A stretch of 64,000 bases of DNA, taken from the NCBI RefSeq assembly GCF_004122115.1, contig NZ_SBKP01000007.1, positions 1-64,000 on the forward strand, given 5' to 3'. The position numbers and the translations under genes are program-made. Source of the DNA: Sphingobium fluviale. GTDB taxonomy: Bacteria; Pseudomonadota; Alphaproteobacteria; Sphingomonadales; Sphingomonadaceae. Numbering within the stretch: the stretch's first letter is position 1; the number at the start of each line of letters is the position of its first letter. Under the pieces are notes generated by a model, which saw only the letters and a program-made list of their open reading frames with translations, was not told the origin of the DNA and did not search any database. Positions 1-8,450 of the stretch are shown here, one piece after another.

Positions 1-85
1 AATGCCACCGCGTGAGTGGTCCATGGCCAAGGCTCAGTTCGCCGTGATCTTCGGCGAGCGCTTCATCAGAGCCATGGCGGCGTAA
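1..85 (+). CDS. IS256-family transposase, C-terminal fragment
   Basis: The frame reads through positions 2-85 without a start inside the window and ends with PPREWSMAKAQFAVIFGERF and a short tail before TAA. The pattern of a tryptophan, then FA, then F..RF close to the C-terminus is typical of IS256-family (DDE, mutator-like) transposases. Only the last 27 or so residues are visible, so catalytic residues cannot be judged and it is not known whether the rest of the gene is intact. The family assignment rests on this short motif and on its position at the breakpoint of the monooxygenase gene. Confidence 0.5.
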   Translation, partial: MPPREWSMAKAQFAVIFGERFIRAMAA

Positions 86-127
86 TGTTCAACCGCCCGC
101 CCACACACGGAAATCCTGACAGTCCCC
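1..127 (+). mobile_element. Right end of an IS256-like insertion sequence (partial)
   Basis: The window opens inside a reading frame that looks like the last residues of an IS256-family transposase, stopping at 83-85. It is followed by about 40 bases that should hold the terminal inverted repeat. On the opposite strand the reading frame of an FAD monooxygenase runs into this sequence and stops at 89-91, and its residues lose resemblance to the family around 125-130. The element boundary is therefore put near 127. This is inferred from where the interrupted gene stops making sense; the left end and any target-site duplication lie outside the window. Confidence 0.5.
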
Positions 128-616
128 GCTCTGGTCCTCATAAGTTAAGGTTACCCCCTCACTGTCCTGAGTGAAGTCCTTGATTGTGGTAAATGGCATG
201 AAAGTCACAGCAGGAATGGACAGAATCTTTTCCCGCAAAGTTTTCTCAATGGCGTGATGTGGCGCCCACTCTGGTACCTCTGCGGCAAATGACGGTTGTT
301 CGCGCCATTCATAGGCACCTTCAACATTCAGGATGATGCGGCCATTGGCGCGCGTGACATAAGTCAGATCGCGAACGACATCCGAAGGTATGGGATCGTT
401 TTCGCGCAGTTTATCTGCTATACCCCAACGCCTAAAATGCTCCATAGAACGGGCGTTGGTCAAATTGATGCGCGCCACATTGTATTCCACAGGGCCACGC
501 GGGTCGCACACCAATGTGCGGATGCCCCGCAATCCAAGTTCAATCGCTACAGCCATGCCCACAGGACCGGCCCCGGCCACTACAACCTGAAACTCATTTT
601 CGTCTGAAGTGTTCAC
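89..616 (-). pseudogene. FAD-dependent monooxygenase, truncated by an IS element
   Basis: The product starts at a GTG preceded by an AGAGGAAG-type ribosome binding site. Residues 10-40 form an N-terminal Rossmann FAD-binding unit (VVVAGAGPVGMAVAIELGLR followed by an acidic strand end), as in UbiH/MhpA/PheA-type aromatic hydroxylases (PF01494). The family is usually 380-600 residues, but this frame ends after 175, and the last 12 or so residues appear to come from the inserted element. The GD motif for the FAD ribityl chain, expected near residue 300, is missing, so the protein should be inactive. The substrate cannot be told; aromatic ring hydroxylation is the usual role. The other part would lie left of the insertion. 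Confidence 0.8.
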
Positions 617-985
617 GATATACTTCCTCTCAATTCTGGCCTTGCTACACAGATGACCGTCCTGCCAGATTCTGAACAGGCTGCCCCATTGCCTGATCAG
701 CAGAGAACATGATTTTGAGATAGTATTTCAAACTGTTTATATTGATCAATTTCACAATTTTAAGTTGTGACCTATACAGCCGGCTATCATAGCTTCAGCT
801 GACGATGTTTATGGGAGATAAGTGAGCAGTCAGAAGGCTGTGGTTGGGAGCCTTCACCTTCACCGCATATTCGGTCGCAGGATCATACTCTCTTGCTTAA
901 ATGCAGCAGTAATCCAGACAAATGGACTACCCTTAAAGCAGCCGCAGGCTATGCGTGGCATACTACCAGAGAAGGTATGGGCGGT
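617..985. other. Intergenic stretch upstream of the broken monooxygenase, AT-richer than its surroundings
   Basis: The 369 bases between the monooxygenase start and the end of hisZ hold no recognisable gene. The part at 700-790 is clearly AT-rich and contains two palindromes listed separately. A short plus-strand frame of about 56 codons (GTG near 823, after GGGAGATAA, to a stop near 985) has a plausible ribosome binding site, but I do not recognise its product and do not call it a gene. No tRNA-like fold or terminator was seen. Confidence 0.5.
741..770. promoter_or_regulatory. Operator-like tandem palindromes
   Basis: ATTGATCAAT at 741-750 is a perfect 10-bp palindrome. It is followed directly by TCACAA-N7-TTGTGA (752-770), a 19-bp near-perfect palindrome with one mismatched pair inside. 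They lie about 130 bases upstream of the monooxygenase GTG, in AT-rich sequence. A binding site for a transcription factor controlling that gene is the simplest reading, but no regulator gene is in the window. Confidence 0.4.
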
Positions 986-2128
986 TCAGTAAGCTATGGT
1001 TTCCGCCGCGTCGAGCCAGTGAGTACATCCCAGTGCGCGGCCATCATCGGCATCAGATAAGGCGGTGACCGTGCGCCAGCCTTCGGCTCTCAGAGCTGCG
1101 GCCCGCGATTCATTATGGCCGAGTGGCAGGAAGACGCTCTGCGCTTCCTCCGCTCCGAACCCTGCATCGATCAGCGGATCGGGATAAAGCGAAAAGCCGA
1201 TGGCGGGTTCGCTGTGCCCGTCTTTGTGCTCGATGGCATAGCCACCGCCGCGGCCCAGCTCACCGACAAAGCCCTCTGCAAAGATCGAGAAGCCAAACCA
1301 GCTCTGATATTCAAAACCATGTCGCTCGGTTGGGTCAAGCGTCAGCGTGATGTCCCAGCCGATCGGTTTGGCGATGGCGCGCAGGGCTGCGATCCGTCCT
1401 GTGAGCACGCCGCCGGTCGCAGCGTCGATGGCTTCCAGCCGTTCCATCGCCGGGTGAAACGGGCCAGCCGCCTCAATCAGCGGCATGTACGCCGCTGCCT
1501 GCGGCCCCAGCGCAACGAGACCACCTGCGTCCTTGGCATCGAGCCGCGCCCGCACCGGCTCGATCAGATCGGGCGAGAGCGGCATTGGCCCTGTGGCCAG
1601 AGTATCCACCAGGCCGGGCAGGGTGAAGTCAATCGTAATGCCGGTGACACCTGCCGCCTTGAGCGCGGCGATCGCCACACCGACAATCTCGGTCGCGGCG
1701 GCGTCGCTGTCGGTGCCGATTAGCTCTGCGCCGAGCTGCGTCTCTTCGCGCTCTGGGCGGAGCTGATCCGCGCGCAATTTCAGCACTTGCCCGGCATAGG
1801 ACAGGCGCAGCGGCCGTGCCGCCTTACCCAGCCGCGTGGCGGCGATGCGGCTTACCTGCGCGGTAATATCTGGCCGCAGCGCCAGCATCCGGCCCGATGC
1901 CGGGTCGGTCGCGCGCATCAGATCCTGCGCGCTGGCGGACTGGAGCCTTGCCAGCAGGCTGTCTTCAAACTCTGCCATCGGTGGCATCACGCGCGCATAG
2001 CCGAAGGAGGCTACGCTATCGAGCACATGCCGCACCAGCCGTGCCGATGCTTCCGCTTGTGGCGGGAGGCGGTCTGACAGGCCTTCGGGCAACAGACCCA
2101 TATCGGGCGGGGGCAGGGATGCGCTCAT
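986..2128 (-). CDS. hisZ: ATP phosphoribosyltransferase regulatory subunit HisZ
   Basis: HisZ is a catalytically dead histidyl-tRNA-synthetase paralogue that forms a complex with the short form of HisG and is needed for the first step of histidine synthesis. The 380-residue protein has the class II synthetase-like core: residues around 15-30 (LPEGLSDRLPPQA), the ALRPDITAQVSRIA segment near residue 85, the PEREETQLGAELIG segment near 130-145, and FGRGGGYA-like glycines late in the chain (GELGRGGGYAIEH). The C-terminal anticodon-binding domain of true HisRS is missing, as expected. The start at 2128 matches the family N-terminus (MSASLPPPDMGLLPEG) and has AAGAGA upstream; a start at 2164 would add 12 untypical residues. 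hisG is not in the window. Confidence 0.9.
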   Translation of the reverse strand: MSASLPPPDMGLLPEGLSDRLPPQAEASARLVRHVLDSVASFGYARVMPPMAEFEDSLLARLQSASAQDLMRATDPASGRMLALRPDITAQVSRIAATRLGKAARPLRLSYAGQVLKLRADQLRPEREETQLGAELIGTDSDAAATEIVGVAIAALKAAGVTGITIDFTLPGLVDTLATGPMPLSPDLIEPVRARLDAKDAGGLVALGPQAAAYMPLIEAAGPFHPAMERLEAIDAATGGVLTGRIAALRAIAKPIGWDITLTLDPTERHGFEYQSWFGFSIFAEGFVGELGRGGGYAIEHKDGHSEPAIGFSLYPDPLIDAGFGAEEAQSVFLPLGHNESRAAALRAEGWRTVTALSDADDGRALGCTHWLDAAETIAY

Positions 2129-2170
2129 GCGCGTCTCTTTAAGCGGCAAACCGGAACACGACAAGGGCTG

Positions 2171-3427
2171 TCAAAACACTAGGTCCGCCGCGTGTATGGC
2201 GACGCCGACCAGCCCGCCGACGAGCGTGCCGTTGATGCGGATATATTGCAGATCACGCCCCACAGCACTTTCCAGTCGCTCGGTTATGGTGCCCGCATCC
2301 CAGCCGCGCACCGTCTCGCTCACCAATCGCACGATGCTGTCGCCATAGCTGGCAGTTAGTCCGACGACAGCGCGGCGGGCAAAGCGATTGATCACTATCT
2401 TCAGCGCCGGGTCGCTCTCAATACTCGCGCCGATTTGGCGCAGCGCTTCACCGAATTTGCCGGCGGCAACCGCCTCAGGGTCTCTCGCCACGCGCAGCAG
2501 TGCAGCGCGACCCTGTTCCCACAGGCCGTCAATCCATTTCTGTAGGGCGGGGTTAGCGATTATTTCGTCACGGATACGCGCCACTTTCGCTTGCATCTCC
2601 GGCTCGTGCTGGAGGCGAAGGGCAAGGTTTTGCAGCCCATCTAGCGCGCGTTTGCGCACTGGATGCTCCCGGTCCTCCGCCATCTCGGCGAAAAGTTTCA
2701 TCAGGCCATCGAGAATGGCGTTGGCGAGCTTTTCGTCCAGCCCGGTGAGACGCATCAAAGCGCCCGCCCGCTGGCTTACCATCTCGCGGATAAGATCCGC
2801 TTGGCTCTCCAGCGTGCGCGCGGCCCAGCCGATACCGGCATCTATCACGCCCTCGTGCCGCCCCTTGCGCATGGCGGCGTCAAGCGCCTGCCCGATCAGG
2901 GGCGCGAGGTTGAGGGCGCCGAGGCGGTGGACCAGCGCGCCTTTTGCCATGTTGCCGAGGCGTTCCTCATCCATCGCTTCCAATATGTCTGCTACCAGCC
3001 GAGAAGCGCCCTGCCTCAGCCGCCCCGCCATGCGCTCGGTCGGGCGGGCGAGGAAGCGCCCAACCACGCCCGCGACATCGAGCCGCCCCATGCGCCGCGC
3101 CACCACATGCGGCACCAGGAAATTCTCGCGCAGAAAGGCGGCGAGCGCGTCGCCGATCCTGTCCTTATTGCGTGGTATAATAGCCGTGTGCGGGATCGGC
3201 AGGCGCAACGGGTGACGAAACAGTGCAGTGACGGCAAACCAGTCGGCCAACCCCCCTACCATTGCCGCCTCAGCAAAGGCTTGAACAAAGCCTATCGCCG
3301 GGTGAACATGCGCATAAGATTTAGCGGCGATAAAGAGAATGGCCATTGCGATGAGCAACCCGCTTGCCGCACGTTGCATCGCCTGACGCGCGGCATCGGG
3401 CTGGCCGGTGGACTGCTCTTGCTGCAT
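2171..3427 (-). CDS. DUF445 family inner-membrane protein
   Basis: A 418-residue protein with hydrophobic segments near the N-terminus (GLLIAMAILFIAAKSYA, then AMVGGLADWFAVTALFRHPL) and one at the very C-terminus (LVGGLVGVAIHAADLVF), with a long helical region between them. The GGLADWFAVTALFRHPLGLPIPHTAIIP-like start is the signature of the DUF445/YjiN family, whose role is unknown. The start at 3427 lies one base after the stop of the RND transporter gene, so the two are probably cotranscribed; an in-frame start at 3463 would lie inside that gene. Function cannot be inferred beyond membrane or envelope association. Confidence 0.85.
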   Translation of the reverse strand: MQQEQSTGQPDAARQAMQRAASGLLIAMAILFIAAKSYAHVHPAIGFVQAFAEAAMVGGLADWFAVTALFRHPLRLPIPHTAIIPRNKDRIGDALAAFLRENFLVPHVVARRMGRLDVAGVVGRFLARPTERMAGRLRQGASRLVADILEAMDEERLGNMAKGALVHRLGALNLAPLIGQALDAAMRKGRHEGVIDAGIGWAARTLESQADLIREMVSQRAGALMRLTGLDEKLANAILDGLMKLFAEMAEDREHPVRKRALDGLQNLALRLQHEPEMQAKVARIRDEIIANPALQKWIDGLWEQGRAALLRVARDPEAVAAGKFGEALRQIGASIESDPALKIVINRFARRAVVGLTASYGDSIVRLVSETVRGWDAGTITERLESAVGRDLQYIRINGTLVGGLVGVAIHAADLVF

Positions 3428-3428
3428 A

Positions 3429-6400
3429 TTATTCCGCAGGCTGTGTAGCCGCGCTTTCGCCATGCTTGTCCGGGTCGTAGGTTAGTAGCGCCTTTCTGAG
3501 CTTCGGTCCGATCTTCGCCTCAAGGCCTATGGCCAGGCTAAAGGCCGAAGGCACGATGAGCAGTGTCAATAGCGTTGAGAGCACAAGTCCGCCGATCACT
3601 GTGATGCCCATCGGTTGCCGCCATGCGCTGTCGCCTGAAAGGGAGATCGCAGTGGGTACCATGCCCGCCACCATGGCAACCGTGGTCATGATGATAGGCT
3701 GGGCGCGCTTGTGGCCAGCATCCATGATCGCCTCATATTTGGCGACACCCTTTCCTATCTCTTCCAGAGCGAAATCGACGAGCAGGATCGAGTTTTTCGC
3801 CACGATGCCAAGCAGCATCAGCAACCCGATCAGCACAGGCATCGATACCGGCGTGTTGGTGAGATGTAGCGCTAGCGCCCCGCCCAGTGGCGCAAGCGCC
3901 AGCGAGCTGAGATTGACGAACGGCGGCATGACCCGCTTGTATAGCAGCACCAACACTGCAAAGACGAGCAAAATGCCAGAGATCACGGCGATAACGAAAT
4001 TGGTGATGAGTTCCTTCTGCCATTTTGCGTTACCGACGTCGAGCTTGCGCACACCATTGGGGAGATTGGTGAGAATGGGCAGCGCGTCGATCTTGGCCGT
4101 GGCTTCGCTGCTGACAACACCTGGGGCGAGATCGGCACCGATCACGACGCGGCGCACCTGATTATAGCGGCGTATTTCCGTCGGACCAGCGCCGAAGCTG
4201 ATGTCCGCTACCAACTTTAAGGGAACTGAACCGCCGCTTTCTGTAGGCACCGGCAGGTTCTGGATGCTGGAAATGTCCTTGCGCGCGTCTTCTTCCATCG
4301 AAACGCGAATTGGCACTTGCCTGTCGAGCAGCGAGAATTTGGCGCTGTTCTGATCGATATCGCCTAGTGTCGCAATGCGTACTGCCTGGCTCAACGCGAC
4401 GGTCGTCACGCCAAGGTCTGCTGCCAGATCCATGCGCGGGCGGATGATGATCTCTGGCCGCTTCATATCGCCGCTGAGCCGTGGGGCGCGAATTTCAGGA
4501 ATACTGGCCATCTGTTTTACCAGTGTATGCGCGGTGTTCTCCAGCAGTACCGGGTCATCTCCGCCCAGCATGATGGTGATGTCGCGCCCACTGGATGGCG
4601 CGCTGCCCTGCTCCTGGGCCTGAAAATAGACGCGTGCATCAGCGACCTGTGCCAAAATCGGGGCGTTCTTGCGCTCCCACTCCACACTGCTCGTCGGCCG
4701 GTCTTTGCGCAGTGTGAGGTAAATGTCCGCGGCTGTGGTCTGGATATCGCTGAAGGCTGCGTCGACTACGTCCTTGTCTTTCATCAGAATATCAGTGACC
4801 TGTTGTGTCACCTTGCGCGACTGCTCCAGCGTAGTACCGGGCACAAGCTCTATCTTCACATGGCTATAGTCGACATTGAGGGTTGGTTGAAAGGTAAAGG
4901 GCAAAGTATAGAACGCCAGCACCGTTGCCAGCAGCGCTCCACCTCCACCGAGAAACACCACTTTATAGCGATGCTCCAGCGACCATTTGAGCATGCGCAT
5001 GTAATTGTCCATCAGCCAGCCTTCGCCGTGTGTCGCCTCACCGTGCGCCTCCAGGAAATAGGCGGCGATCATCGGTGAGATCATGCGCGCTACCGCGAGG
5101 CTGAGCTGCACTGCGACCACCACCGTCATACCGAACTGGATGAAGAACTGACCCGATATACCGGGCATCATCGCAACCGGCAGAAACACGGCCACAATGG
5201 ACATAGTGGTGGCGAGGACGGCGAGGCCGATCTCGTCCGCCGCATCGATCGATGCCTGATAGGCGGATTTGCCCATACGCATATGGCGCACGATATTCTC
5301 GATCTCAACAATTGCGTCGTCCACCAAGACGCCGGCGACAAGGCTGAGCGCGAGCAGCGACAAGGTGTTGAGCGTAAAGCCCATCATGTCCATGAACCAG
5401 AAGGCTGGGATGGCGGACAATGGGATAGCCAGAGCTGAAATCAACGTTGCCCGCCAGTCTCGCAGGAAGATGAAGACGATAATCACCGCCAGTATCGCAC
5501 CCTCAACCATAGAGGTCATGGCGCTGTTATATTGACCCTTGGTATAGTTTACGCTGGTGAACAGCTCCTTGAAGCGGACGCCAGGGTGCTGCTTCGCGAT
5601 CGCCTCCAGTTCCTTCTTGGCCTCCTCATAAACTGCCACATCAGAAGAGCCCTTCGCCTTTTCCATTGCGATACTGGTTACCTGTCGGCCGTTCATCATG
5701 GCGAGCGAGCGCTGCTCGGCGTACATATCCTTTACGTCTGCCAGTTCATCGAGGCGTACTGAGCGTCCGTTGCTGATCTGGATTTGTGATTGGCCGAGAG
5801 CGAAGGCGGTGCTTGCGTTGCCGAGCACGCGTACAGACTGTTCTGCACCTGCGATCTCGGCACGGCCCCCTGCGGCATTAACGTTCATCGCGCGCATTTG
5901 TTGGTTGATCTGGGCGGCGCTGATCCCATAAGCCTGAAGGCGATCAGGCTTCAGGATAACTCTAATCTCGCGGTCGACTCCGCCGCCGCGGCGCACCGCC
6001 GCCATGCCCTCAACGCCCAGCAAGCGCTTGGCTACGGTATTGTCGACAAACCAGGAGAGCTGTTCCAGCGTCATGTCGGTGGCTTCGACGCTCCAATAGG
6101 CTATCGGTCCACCGTCGATATCAACCCTCAGGACTTGCGGCTCCAATATACCATCCGGCAAATCGCTTCGTATCTGCGATACCGCATTGCGCACGTCGTT
6201 GAGCGCACGATCGACTGGCGTGCCGATCACGAACTGCACCATCGTCGTGCTGCTGCCTTCGCGGGCATAAGAGATAATCTCGTCGACGCCGTTTATGCCG
6301 CGCACTGCTGCCTCGACACGCTGCGTCACCTGCGTTTCAAGTTCTGAAGGCGCGGCGCTGGGTTGCGCGACTTCGACTCGAACCATTGGAAAGCTGATGT

Positions 6401-6524
6401 CTGGATTGTTGTTGATGTCCATGCGCATGAAGGACACTACACCCGCGAGCATCAGCCCGGCGAACAGCACCAAAGGCAGCACCGGGTTGCGAATGCACCA
6501 GCTAGATATGTTGCGAAAGCTCAT
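3429..6524 (-). CDS. RND-family efflux pump, inner-membrane transporter
   Basis: The 1031 residues have the length and order of an AcrB/MexF-like HAE-RND permease: TM1 near residues 12-32, a large periplasmic loop, a TM2-TM6 bundle, a second periplasmic loop and TM8-TM12. The proton-relay aspartates are present as a DD pair in TM4 (VAGVLVDDAIVEIENIV, about residue 400), and the second half has the family motif LLMLLGIVAKNSILLVDFA. It should export hydrophobic or toxic compounds with the adaptor encoded just upstream (ATGA-type 4-bp overlap). The N-terminus MSFRNISSWCIRNPV resembles the MdtB/MdtC/OEP-less sphingomonad pumps. No outer-membrane factor gene is adjacent, so it must use one encoded elsewhere. 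Substrate unknown. Confidence 0.92.
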   Translation of the reverse strand: MSFRNISSWCIRNPVLPLVLFAGLMLAGVVSFMRMDINNNPDISFPMVRVEVAQPSAAPSELETQVTQRVEAAVRGINGVDEIISYAREGSSTTMVQFVIGTPVDRALNDVRNAVSQIRSDLPDGILEPQVLRVDIDGGPIAYWSVEATDMTLEQLSWFVDNTVAKRLLGVEGMAAVRRGGGVDREIRVILKPDRLQAYGISAAQINQQMRAMNVNAAGGRAEIAGAEQSVRVLGNASTAFALGQSQIQISNGRSVRLDELADVKDMYAEQRSLAMMNGRQVTSIAMEKAKGSSDVAVYEEAKKELEAIAKQHPGVRFKELFTSVNYTKGQYNSAMTSMVEGAILAVIIVFIFLRDWRATLISALAIPLSAIPAFWFMDMMGFTLNTLSLLALSLVAGVLVDDAIVEIENIVRHMRMGKSAYQASIDAADEIGLAVLATTMSIVAVFLPVAMMPGISGQFFIQFGMTVVVAVQLSLAVARMISPMIAAYFLEAHGEATHGEGWLMDNYMRMLKWSLEHRYKVVFLGGGGALLATVLAFYTLPFTFQPTLNVDYSHVKIELVPGTTLEQSRKVTQQVTDILMKDKDVVDAAFSDIQTTAADIYLTLRKDRPTSSVEWERKNAPILAQVADARVYFQAQEQGSAPSSGRDITIMLGGDDPVLLENTAHTLVKQMASIPEIRAPRLSGDMKRPEIIIRPRMDLAADLGVTTVALSQAVRIATLGDIDQNSAKFSLLDRQVPIRVSMEEDARKDISSIQNLPVPTESGGSVPLKLVADISFGAGPTEIRRYNQVRRVVIGADLAPGVVSSEATAKIDALPILTNLPNGVRKLDVGNAKWQKELITNFVIAVISGILLVFAVLVLLYKRVMPPFVNLSSLALAPLGGALALHLTNTPVSMPVLIGLLMLLGIVAKNSILLVDFALEEIGKGVAKYEAIMDAGHKRAQPIIMTTVAMVAGMVPTAISLSGDSAWRQPMGITVIGGLVLSTLLTLLIVPSAFSLAIGLEAKIGPKLRKALLTYDPDKHGESAATQPAE

Positions 6525-7711
6525 TGTGCAGGCCTGGCTCGTGTCGCGCCAGTGGCATCGGCCTTCGGTTCAACTTTCTGTCCGGGGCTGAGGAACCCAC
6601 CCGCCAGCGCGATCACGCGTTCAGCGCCGCTCAAGCCGCTAAGGATGGAAACACCGTTGGCGGAAACCTGCCCGATCTTGACATCACGCCGTTCGACTAT
6701 GTTCTGCGCGTTGACGATGTAGACATAGCTAGCCTTGTCGTCATTCTGGATCGCAGATTCGGGCAGAACGGGAGCTTGTGCAGTGCCGCTAACTATGCGC
6801 GCCGAAGCAAAACCACCCGGCCGCACATCTTTATGGTAGGGAATGGCAATTCTTGCCATGCCGAGGCGTGTCTGCGGGTCAATCACTGGCGCAATCTGCC
6901 AGACACGGCCTGTATAAGCCTGCTTGCCTCCTACGGGCGTTACGTCGGCCTGATCTCCCTCGGAGAGCGACGCAAGATCGGACTCGCTCAGCCGTGCCAT
7001 CAGCTCCATCTCGCCACCCTTGGCCAGCCGGAAGAGAACTCCGCTGCCCGCGCCGACAACCTGCCCCGGTTCCACGGCGCGGGTCAACACCAGCCCGGCA
7101 GCGGGTGCGCGAATATCAAGCCGACCAATGCGGGCCTGCTGTTCGTTATATTGCGCTTCAGCGACGCGCACTCGCGCTAGCGCGGCATCACGCGCTGCGG
7201 TCCTTCGATCCAGATCAGCCTTGCTGACGAATCCATTGGATACAAGCGCGCTAGCCCGATCAAGGTCATTTTGTGCCAGCCGTGCATCCGCGCGGGCGAC
7301 CTGGATAGCCGCGGCGAGCGATGCGCCTTGTTGTGCCTGCACGGACCGCTCTACACGGGCCAGTACCTGACCCGCACGAACCCAGTCTCCCGGTTCTACC
7401 AGTACAGCGGAGACTGCGCCACCCTCGCCGACAACGCCGACTGGCATTTCGCGCCGCGCAGCCAATGTTCCTGTGGCGGTTACGGTCGTGGAAACGGCGC
7501 TTCTGCCTGGCTTAACCACTGTAACGCGGGGCAGTACGCCGTCACCGCCAATGCTCGAACTTTCGCCCGATGATCCGCTGTGCGTCCATACTGCCAGCCC
7601 AATGAGTGCAAGCACGACCAGTCCGGCGATAAGAATGAGTTTTCTACGGCGCGCAAGCTGTTGTTCACCCGCCTGGAGGCTATCGCCCGCGAACCCCGTC
7701 TCGAAATTCAT
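6521..7711 (-). CDS. RND efflux periplasmic adaptor (membrane fusion protein)
   Basis: A 396-residue adaptor with one N-terminal membrane anchor (LILIAGLVVLALIGLAVW, about residues 25-42), a lipoyl-like half motif (VGVVGEGGAVSAVLVEPGDW), a coiled-coil hairpin (AARADARLAQNDL to VAEAQYNEQQARIG), the second lipoyl half (DIRAPAAGLVLTRAVEPGQVV) and beta-barrel and membrane-proximal domains. This is the HlyD/AcrA family. The start at 7711 has GGGAAGG at good spacing; an in-frame start at 7753 would add residues without a binding site. It is the first gene of the pump operon and overlaps the permease gene by 4 bp. A C-terminal extension of about 15 polar residues follows the barrel. Confidence 0.9.
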   Translation of the reverse strand: MNFETGFAGDSLQAGEQQLARRRKLILIAGLVVLALIGLAVWTHSGSSGESSSIGGDGVLPRVTVVKPGRSAVSTTVTATGTLAARREMPVGVVGEGGAVSAVLVEPGDWVRAGQVLARVERSVQAQQGASLAAAIQVARADARLAQNDLDRASALVSNGFVSKADLDRRTAARDAALARVRVAEAQYNEQQARIGRLDIRAPAAGLVLTRAVEPGQVVGAGSGVLFRLAKGGEMELMARLSESDLASLSEGDQADVTPVGGKQAYTGRVWQIAPVIDPQTRLGMARIAIPYHKDVRPGGFASARIVSGTAQAPVLPESAIQNDDKASYVYIVNAQNIVERRDVKIGQVSANGVSILSGLSGAERVIALAGGFLSPGQKVEPKADATGATRARPAQ

Positions 7712-7888
7712 TGTCTGCCTTCCCGAACCAGAGCGCAGAGCGCATCTGCTCATGCGTCACCAGTCACTTATGATACCGCTGCCCCAATATGCACCAGACA
7801 CCGCACGGCATTTTGGCGACAGTCCTGCGCAAGATGGTGGCGGAAAGATCGTAAATCAAGCCTGAACAAGGCCTTTATGATGCAATGC

Positions 7889-7927
7889 AAAAAAGAGTCA
7901 TATGCGCATTTAGCGCATATGACTCTT
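7889..7927 (-). terminator. Intrinsic terminator behind the GlsB/YeaQ-like gene
   Basis: A perfect 15-bp inverted repeat (arms 7893-7907 and 7913-7927, loop ATTTA) is followed on the minus strand by six T residues (A run at 7889-7894). It lies 49 bases past the stop of the small membrane protein gene and before the RND operon, so it should end that transcript. The stem has a long AT-rich middle (GAGTCATATGCGC), which is unusual for a terminator, so a second role as a protein binding site is possible. Confidence 0.75.
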
Positions 7928-7975
7928 GATAAATTTCAGATAAAGCCGCTGGGCGGGATCACCGGCCATACTGCG

Positions 7976-8230
7976 TTAGCGCACAGTTCCCCTACGCAGA
8001 AGATTTACGAGCGCCAGCAATATTACCGCACCTAGCAACGATACCAGAAAGCTGGGCAGGGAAATAACGGTGTTTATGGTGCCAGCGCCGAAGATAAGCC
8101 CGCCGATGAATGCGCCGACAATGCCGACCACAATGTTGAGCAGGATGCCCTGCTGGGCGTCAGTACGCATCAGAAGGCTAGCTAGCCATCCAACGACACC
8201 GCCCACGATAAGCCAGATAATCAGTCCCAT
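7976..8230 (-). CDS. GlsB/YeaQ/YmgE family small membrane protein (transglycosylase-associated)
   Basis: An 84-residue protein made almost only of three hydrophobic glycine-rich helices (IIWLIVGGVVGWLASLLM, NIVVGIVGAFIGGLIF, LPSFLVSLLGAVILLALVNLL), ending in a basic tail (LLRRGTVR). The GxxxGxLAS and NIxxGIxGAxxGG motifs match PF04226. Members are often induced by envelope or osmotic stress; the molecular role is not known, and the transglycosylase name is historical. It is a single-gene unit with its own terminator. Confidence 0.85.
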   Translation of the reverse strand: MGLIIWLIVGGVVGWLASLLMRTDAQQGILLNIVVGIVGAFIGGLIFGAGTINTVISLPSFLVSLLGAVILLALVNLLRRGTVR

Positions 8231-8348
8231 AATCGCTCCTCTCAGCCACGCCTAACGGCCGTTTTAACCTCGCAAATACAGAACGATCTGGGGCATCGTT
8301 GGTTCCATGCAGGGCTGGAGCTGGCGCATATTGGGCGCGGCAAGACCC

Positions 8349-8379
8349 AAAAAAACCGCCTGCCTATGAGGGCAGACGG
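8349..8379 (-). terminator. Intrinsic terminator behind sciP
   Basis: On the minus strand CCGTCTGCC, a six-base loop and GGCAGGCGG form a 9-bp stem (8356-8364 with 8371-8379, one G-T pair), followed by seven T residues (A run at 8349-8355). It lies about 70 bases past the sciP stop, so sciP is a separate transcription unit. Confidence 0.85.
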
Positions 8380-8450
8380 CCAGTCGTCGCACAATGAATT
8401 GGGATTTGATGTGGCCGGCCCGCGGACGAGCCGCAGGCACCGGCGCACAA

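Noticed and set aside
823..985. Short plus-strand frame after GGGAGATAA upstream of hisZ
   Set aside because: Plausible ribosome binding site, but only about 56 codons and no recognisable product; kept only as a note in the intergenic entry.
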